64,000 bases of DNA. It comes from Rugalucina vietnamica (taxonomy: Eukaryota > Mollusca > Bivalvia > Lucinida > Lucinidae). Below the pieces are notes generated by a model. The model was not told where the DNA came from. It did not search any database and was given only the letters and a program-made list of their open reading frames with translations. A program made the position numbers and the translations under genes. Position 1 is the stretch's first letter; each line of letters starts with the position of its first letter. Below are positions 57,724-64,000 of the stretch, one piece after another. The DNA lies in the NCBI GenBank assembly GCA_964017185.1, contig OZ024877.1, forward strand, positions 3,202,006 to 3,266,005, in the 5' to 3' direction.

Positions 57724-59353
57724 AAAAAACTATGGTTCACTTTATTTGGCATGTAATGACAGAAAGGCTTTTTTCACTTCCTCTGACCAAAGTCGGTATA
57801 CCCTTTGGTCATGTCAGAATGTGTGCGACGCCTTATCCTATCTCCTTGATAATATTTATATTAGATTTGGGACCAAGTTATACAGACAAATTGTTGGAAT
57901 TCCGATGGGTACAAATTGCGCACCTCTCGTAGCTGATTTATTTTTATACTGCTACGAAAGAGATTTCATGGATTCTCTAAACCATGATAATCAAGCTGAT
58001 GTTATCGAGGCTTTTAATTCCACATCTAGGTACCTCGATGACCTTTTGAACATTGACAACCCTTATTTTGAAGGTATGGTCAATCAAATTTATCCACCTG
58101 AACTTCAGTTGAACAAAGCTAATATCTCAGATACCGAAGCCCCCTTTTTAGATCTACATCTTTCTGTTGCAAATGGATTTGTTTCTTCTAAAATTTATGA
58201 TAAGCGCGATGACTTTGATTTTGATATAGTAAATTTTCCTTTTTTGGATGGTGACGTTCCTCGTCGTGCTTCTTATGGTGTATACATTTCGCAACTTATT
58301 AGGTTTGCTAGAGTCTGCAATCATGTTACAGACTTCAACGCTCGAAATAAATGTTTAACGGCAAAACTTCTCCAACAGGGCTATCGGTATCATAAACTTC
58401 GAAAAACCTTTTCTAAATTTTATCGTAGACACTATGAATTGATTTCCAAATATAATGTTGGGTTAAAGACACTTTTAAGTGAGGGCCTTTCGGAACCTGA
58501 ATTTTATGGTGACTTGGTTTACAAATTAAAGAAACTTAAAGGAATAAATGATTTTTCTCTTCAGTTCGGAAAAATCATATCACGTTACAGACGTATAGGT
58601 TATAACTTGAATGTTATGCGACAGTCTGCATGCTTAGTTTTTAACCCAATCATGGTTGATAACTATGCTGCCTTCTTTAATTGCACGCCGGCGGGTCGGG
58701 CGTCAGACTCTATGATGGCCCCGACTTAAAGCTATTCATTTTAGTTGGTTGGGGCCGGAGCTTCTTGTCTGTTGCTTGGCCCACCGGGGTCCAACTGGTG
58801 TTTTTCTTTTGCTCCGGAGTTAGTAGGTTATTCGGCGCCCAGGGATCTCCATCGTCGGGCAGCTTACTCAATCTGTGAGTCCTGGTTTTTGATTCATCAG
58901 GATGTTTATCATGATTTATTTGTTTGTTCTTGATGATTCATTGACTAGTTAGAGATTCACCACGAGGACCGAAGAACTAACTAAATGTTGTGAACCACTG
59001 CAGAAGCTGAGGGTGAGGTTAGGTACCTGTAAAACCGGTTTAAGCCCGCCAGTAACTTTGTGTTACTGATCGTTCCAAGTCGATACTTCTGTAGTGGTTC
59101 TTTTTGTTTTATGTCTTGGTGTTTAAAATTTTTTGTGCTGTTGGCGCCTTATGTATGTTTTCATATTTTTAGTTAAGTTAAGGTAACTGAGTGGCCACCT
59201 ATTGGGAAAATAGCTGCTCATTCGGCTTACGATATGTTTCATGGTATAAGTACCTGATTGTTAGTTTGGTTTTTTCCCACCTCGGTTTTTGGAGTGGGAA
59301 TCTTTTTCTGATTGCGCCTTTTCCTGATCTTTGCCTACTTGTACCTTTTTATA
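57724..59353 (+). mobile_element. Penelope-like copy PLE-5 (5'-truncated)
   Basis: It starts inside the RT at NYGSLYLACNDRKAF and continues to the 3' end CTTGTACCTTTTT at about 59350. Very similar to PLE-1 and PLE-2, with an intact 3' UTR hairpin region. Confidence 0.8.
57746..58729 (+). CDS. PLE-5 reverse transcriptase, C-terminal part (open)
   Basis: A 327-residue open frame from MACNDRKAFFTSSDQ to the family's usual end SDSMMAPT. It contains motif B (GIPMGTNCAP, about 51-60) and motif C (RYLDDLLN, about 95-102) but lacks motif A and all N-terminal parts, so it cannot be a working enzyme. The Met is an internal residue of the full protein, not a real start. Confidence 0.75.
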   Translation: MACNDRKAFFTSSDQSRYTLWSCQNVCDALSYLLDNIYIRFGTKLYRQIVGIPMGTNCAPLVADLFLYCYERDFMDSLNHDNQADVIEAFNSTSRYLDDLLNIDNPYFEGMVNQIYPPELQLNKANISDTEAPFLDLHLSVANGFVSSKIYDKRDDFDFDIVNFPFLDGDVPRRASYGVYISQLIRFARVCNHVTDFNARNKCLTAKLLQQGYRYHKLRKTFSKFYRRHYELISKYNVGLKTLLSEGLSEPEFYGDLVYKLKKLKGINDFSLQFGKIISRYRRIGYNLNVMRQSACLVFNPIMVDNYAAFFNCTPAGRASDSMMAPT

Positions 59354-60099
59354 GAATAAAAAGAAAATACATATGCATAAGCAAACGAAACAGTGAAATA
59401 GTATCTGGCTCAGTAAACATCCAGAATGATTTAATTTATTTTTCTCTGCCTTCAAATGACACATTTACATGCTCGGCTTCCAGACACATGTATTTCCAAA
59501 TATTCAAGGATTTCTAAAATATGAATACACATTTGAACTTAATCGGGTCTGGGGGCGTCCAGACCCCAGACCCAAGAAAAAAATGATATTCTGTAATGTC
59601 AGGGAGGCCATCTAAGACCATTCCATAGCCAAATTTTAGCATATTCATTATTCTTTAAAATGTTATTATTCACTATTCATTATATTATTCTGCTATTCAT
59701 TAAAAATTTACATTTATTCATTATTTTTAGGACCTCTTTATTCACTAATCATTATTTTTTTTGCTCTTTATTCACTCTCATTAAAAAATTTAGGCCATTA
59801 TTCATTAATCATTATACCCCATCCAGACCCTCAGAAATGCAGGAAAGTCTGTAAATGAAGAAACGCAGGAATTGCTCATTACCCCGGAACCAAAATAACT
59901 TTATTGGATTCGAGTCCTTACACATTCCGTGTGTGGCTTATCAAACCATTCTAAGAATCTTGCAAGTTTAAAAAGGACTGTAGTTATGAAATACGTTGTG
60001 CAGTTTGCGCCTCTTTTGTACAGGCTTTACGTTACAAACGCAAAGTCGTCCGACAGTATGCTGTAGAGTCGGACATCATACTCTATGATGGTCCCGACT

Positions 60100-60556
60100 A
60101 GGTTAATAGACTCTATGATGGCACCGACTTAAAGCTATTCATTTTAGTTGGTTGGGGCCGGAGCTTCTTGTCTGTTGCTTGACCCACCGGGGTCCAACTG
60201 ATGTTTTTCTTTTGCTCCGGAGTTAGTAAGTTATTCGGCGCCCAGGGATCTCCATCGTCGGGCAGCTTACTGAATCTGTGAGTCCTGGTTTTTATTTCAT
60301 CAGGATGTTTATCATGATTTATTTGTTTGTTCTTGATGATTCATTGACTAGTTAGAGATTCACCACGAGGACCGAAGAACTAACTAAATGTTATGAACCA
60401 CTGCAGAAGCTGAGGGTGAGGTTATGGCCATGTAAAATCGATTTAAGCCCGCCAGCAACTTTGTGTTGCTGATCGTTCCAAGTCGATACTTCTGTGGTGG
60501 TTCGTTTTGTTTTATGTCTTGGTGTTTAAAATTTTTGTGCTGTTGGCGCCTTATGC
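60100..60556 (+). mobile_element. PLE-6: solo 3' UTR, 3'-cut
   Basis: From AGACTCTATGATGGCACCG through GTTGGCGCCTTATGC, where it is cut by PLE-7. It starts at the last codons of the ORF. Confidence 0.7.
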
Positions 60557-60560
60557 ATAT

Positions 60561-61530
60561 AAACGGCAAAACTTCTCCAACAGGGCTATCGGTATCATAA
60601 ACTTCGAAAAACCTTTTCTAAATTTTATCGTAGACACTATGAATTGATTTCCAAATATAATGTTGGGTTAAAGACGTTTTTAAGTGAGGGCCTTTCGGAA
60701 CCTGAATTTTTTGGTGACTTGGTTTACAAATTTAAGAAACTTTTCAGTTCAGAAAAATCATAACACGTTACAGACGTATAGGTTATAACTTGAATGTTAT
60801 GCGACAGTCTGCATGCTTAGTTTTTAACCCAATCATGGTTGATGACTATGCTGCCTTCTTTAATTGCACGCCGGTGGGTCTGGCGTCAGACTCTATGATG
60901 GCCCCGACTTAAAGCTATTCATTTCAGTTGATGGGGGCCGGAGCGTCTTGTCTGTTGCTTGGCCCACCTGGGTCCAACTGGTGTTTTTCTTTTGCTCCGG
61001 TGTTAGTAGGTTATTCGGCGCCCAGGGATCTCCATCGTCGGGCAGCTTACTCAATCTGTGAGTCCTGGTTTTTGATTCATCAGGATGTTTATCATGATTT
61101 ATTTGTTTGTTCTTGATGATTCATTGACTAGTTAGAGATTCACCACGAGGACCGAAGAACTAACTAAATGTTATAAACCACTGAAGAAGCTGAGGGTGAG
61201 GTTAGGTACCTGTAAAACCGGTTTAAGCCCGCCAGTAACTTTGTGTTGCTGATCGTTCCAAGTCGATACCTCTGTGGTGGTTCTTTTTGTTTTATGTCTT
61301 GGTGTTTAAAAAAATTTTGTGCTGTTGGCGCCTTATGTATGTTTCCATATTTTTAGTTAATTTAAGGTAATTTGATGGTCACCTATTGGGAAAATAGCTG
61401 CTCATTCGGCTTACGATATGTTTCATGGTATAAGTACCTGATTGTTAGTTTGGTTTTTTCCCACCTCGGTTTTTGGAGTGGGAATCTTTTTCTGATTGCG
61501 CCTTTTCCTGATCTTTGCCTTCTTGTGCCT
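60561..61530 (+). mobile_element. Penelope-like copy PLE-7 (5'-truncated)
   Basis: It begins at ACGGCAAAACTTCTCC (RT C-terminal quarter), has a small deletion near 60740, and runs through the 3' UTR to CTTCTTGTGCCTTT. It directly follows PLE-6 head to tail, an arrangement typical of PLEs. Confidence 0.75.
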
Positions 61531-61724
61531 TTACATATTTTTAGTTAAGTTAAGGTAACTGAGTGGCCACCTATTGGGAAAATAGATGCTCATTCGGCTT
61601 ACGAAATGTGTTCATGGTATAAGTGCCTGATTGTTAGTTTGGCTTTTTCCAACCTTGGTTTTTGGAGTGGGAATATTTTTCTGATTGCGCCCTTGCCTGA
61701 TCTTTGCCTACTTGTACCCTTTTT
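61531..61724 (+). mobile_element. Additional PLE 3' tail in tandem
   Basis: CATATTTTTAGTTAAGTTAAGG to CTACTTGTACCCTTTTTT repeats the last about 190 bp of PLE-7 immediately after it. Confidence 0.75.
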
Positions 61725-61732
61725 TAAGCTAT

Positions 61733-63990
61733 TACTTTAAGTTGCTTGGGTTGGTGCTTCTTGTCTGATGCTTGGCCCACCAGGATTCAACTGGTGTTTT
61801 TGTTTCTTTTGCTCCGGATTTACAACGAAATTAACTCCAGGGACCAACTACCGGGCAGCATATTACATCTGTGAGTCTTCGTTGCCTTTTAATCACTAGT
61901 AAATTTTACCCGTCTCGACGTAGCAGTAAGATGATTGCAGCGATGAAAAATAAGACACACACATACACACCCACACACAATCTCAAATAAGACATACACA
62001 GAGGAAAAGAGAAAAAAATGACAAATTTGACCTTTGACCTCGATGACCTTGACCTTTCAAAAAATGAACCCCTCAAGCTAATATCCAGGGCCGCCGTCCA
62101 CCTTCCCTCCAAGTTTGGTGAAGATCGGCCCAAGGACCTGGGAGGAACAAACAGAAAAACAACATAAATTTGACCTTTGACCCAATTGGACCCATAGATC
62201 TTAATCAGGGATCAACCCGTATACACTCACCAAGTTTCATGCAAATCAGACCAAGGACTGCCGTGTTACAGAAATTTGACCTTTGACCTCGATGACCTTG
62301 ACCTTAAAAAAATGAACCCCTCGAGCTAAAATCCAGGGCCTCCCTCAACCTTCCCACCAAGTTTGGTGAAGATTGGCCCAAGGACCTGGGAGGAACAAAC
62401 AGAAAAAAACCCCATAAATTTGACCTTTGACCTCGATGACTTTTGACCCAATTGGACCCATAAATCTTAATCAGGGATCAACCTGTATACACTCACCAAG
62501 TTTTATGTGAATCGGACCAAGGACTATTGAGATATAGAAATTTGACCTTTGACCTCGATGACCTTGACCTTTAATAAATGAATCCCTCGAGCTAATATCC
62601 GGAAGTTCGGTGAAGATCGGCCAAAGGACCTGGGAAAGTAGGGGAACAAACAGAAAAAAACATAATTTGACCTTTGACCTCGATGACCTTTGACCCAAAT
62701 GGACCCATAAATCTTAATCAGGGATCAACCTGTATACACTCAGCAAGTTTCATGCAAATCGGACTAAGGACTATTGAGATACAGAAATTTGACCTTTGAC
62801 CTCGATGACCTTGACCTTTAAAATAACCCATCGAGCTAATATCCGGGGCCGCCTTGTATACACTCACCAAGTTTCATGCAAATCGGACCAAGGACTGCAG
62901 AGATACAGAAATTTGACCTTTGACCTCGATAACCTTGACCTTTGGAAAAATGAACCCCTCCAGCTAATAACTTGGGCCGCCCTCAACCTTCCCACCAAGT
63001 TTGGTGAAGATCGGCCCAAAGACCTGGGAGAAGTAGGGGAACAAACAGAAAAAAAAACATAAATTTGACCTTTGGCCTTGATGACCTTGACCTTATTTGA
63101 CCTTTGACCTCGATGACCTTGACCTTTAATAAATGAATCCCTCGAGCTAATAACCGGAAGTTCGGTGAAGATCGGCCCAAGGACCTGGGAGGAGTAGGGG
63201 AACAAACAGATAAAAAGAACATGACCAACAGAAAAAACCATAAATTTGACCTTTAACGTCAATGACCTTTGACCCAATTGGACCCATAAATCTTAATCAG
63301 GGATCAACCTGTATACACTCAGCAAGTTTCATGCAAATCGGACTAAGGACTGCTGAGATATAGAATTTTGACCTTTGACCTCGATGACCTTGACATTTTA
63401 AATAATTAACCCATCGAGCTAATATCCGGGGCCGCCCTGTATACACACACCAAGTTTCATGCAAATCGGACAAAGGACTGTAGAGATACAGAAATTTGAC
63501 CTTTGACCTCGATGACCTTGACCCTCCACCTCCCCTCCAAGTTTCGTGAAGATCGGCCCAAGGACCTGGGAGGAGTAGGGGAACAAACAAACAGACAAAC
63601 GTTGCTCAAATTATAGTATGATGTTGTCTATGTGATGATTTATTGACTAGCTAGAGATACACCACGAGGACCGAGCTAAATGTTGTTTACCACATTCAAA
63701 GCTTTGGGTGAGGTTATGGCCATATAAAACCGGTTGGAGCCTCCCCCCAACCAGTTACCATTCCAAGGACTTACTTTTCTTGTGGTTCTAAATGTTTAAA
63801 TTTTGTTGTTGAACTGTTATGCTGTTTGCACCCTACGTATCTTTTCATATATTTAGTTACATGTAAGTCCGAAAAACTGAGTAGCCACCCATTGTGAAGT
63901 AGCTGCCGACTCGGCTTACTATTTGTTCTCTCTGTATAAACACCTGATTGTCTCAATATAGGTATATGTTTAATGAAAAAGAACATTTGA
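61733..63990 (+). mobile_element. Old PLE 3' UTR split by the half-site array
   Basis: The first part is about 61733-61900 (TGATGCTTGGCCCACCAGG, CTCCGGATT). The second part is about 63630-63990 (GATTTATTGACTAGCTAGAG, TGAGGTTATGGCC, CCACCCATTGTGAAGTAGC). Both are clearly more diverged than the other copies. Confidence 0.6.
61905..63620. repeat. Tandem array of TGACCTTTGACCT units
   Basis: About a dozen units alternate between two flavours, one with AAGTTTGGTGAAGATCGGCC and ACCTGGGAGGAGTAGGGG, the other with GTATACACTCACCAAGTTTC and GCAAATCGGACCAAGGACT. Each begins AATTTGACCTTTGACC, mostly extended CTCGATGACCTTGACC. The element ends in AAACAAACAGACAAACG. No protein is encoded; open frames across it are artefacts. 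Confidence 0.8.
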
Positions 63991-64000
63991 AATTGTATAT

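Larger units (their letters stand above)
57188..59833. mobile_element. TIR element with AT-rich minisatellite, carrying a PLE copy
   Basis: The left end TGAGGGTCTGGATGGGG is inverted at the right as CCCCATCCAGACCCTCA. GAAA flanks both sides (57184-57187, 59834-59837). Subterminal parts are built of TATTCATTAAAA/TTCACTAATCATTA units. PLE-5 fills the middle and presumably inserted later. Confidence 0.65.

Noticed and set aside
62471-63590. Several 75-137 codon frames on both strands of the tandem array
   Set aside because: They follow the repeat period and have no start context or domain.

Overview
The window is eukaryotic, intron-rich and packed with repeats. Phase-1 shuffled extracellular domains (CCP/sushi, EGF, MAM), a mobile-element mix of Penelope-like elements, an Ngaro/DIRS-type element, LINE and tRNA-derived SINE fragments and TIR elements, and the AT-rich introns suggest a lophotrochozoan, most likely a marine bivalve mollusc. 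That placement is inference; no species can be named.

Two host genes face each other. Gene 1 (+ strand) enters from the left with three 180-bp phase-1 exons, each one six-cysteine CCP-like domain (1361-1540, 5832-6011, 6490-6669). A Ser/Thr-rich stalk with a transmembrane helix follows (7058-7397), then a short cytoplasmic tail ending at 8028. It encodes the C-terminal part of a type I membrane glycoprotein. Gene 2 (- strand) starts at about 49615 with a hydrophobic signal/anchor plus an Asp-rich stretch. It continues with five CCP exons, one EGF exon and a two-exon MAM domain ending at 28652; its 3' end was not found. The first CCP exon has an in-frame TGA where the third conserved Cys should be.

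The rest is mobile DNA. A Penelope-like retrotransposon family (RT motifs GIPMGTNCAP and YLDD, no GIY-YIG module seen) has large copies near 1.8-4.1, 11.5-14.6, 15.9-17.2, 18.1-21.0, 57.7-59.4 and 60.1-61.5 kb, and more than ten solo 3' tails. One Ngaro-like tyrosine-recombinase retroelement (29432-36256) lies antisense in the long EGF-MAM intron. Seven copies of one TIR family with an internal hairpin all lie at 39.2-48.8 kb, inside gene 2. Two 1.02-kb mariner-like elements, a 4.76-kb long-TIR element (50619-55374), a TIR element carrying a PLE copy (57188-59833) and a tandem array with nuclear-receptor half-sites (61.9-63.6 kb) complete the layout. Nesting gives a relative order of insertions in several places.

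The most interesting signal is a set of dispersed repeats that fold as type I hammerhead ribozymes (best at 4970-5013, 6268-6311, 10112-10157 and 4164-4209 on the minus strand). Two of them sit in tandem 364 bp apart. They match the layout of hammerhead-bearing retroelements (PLEs and retrozymes) known from animals.
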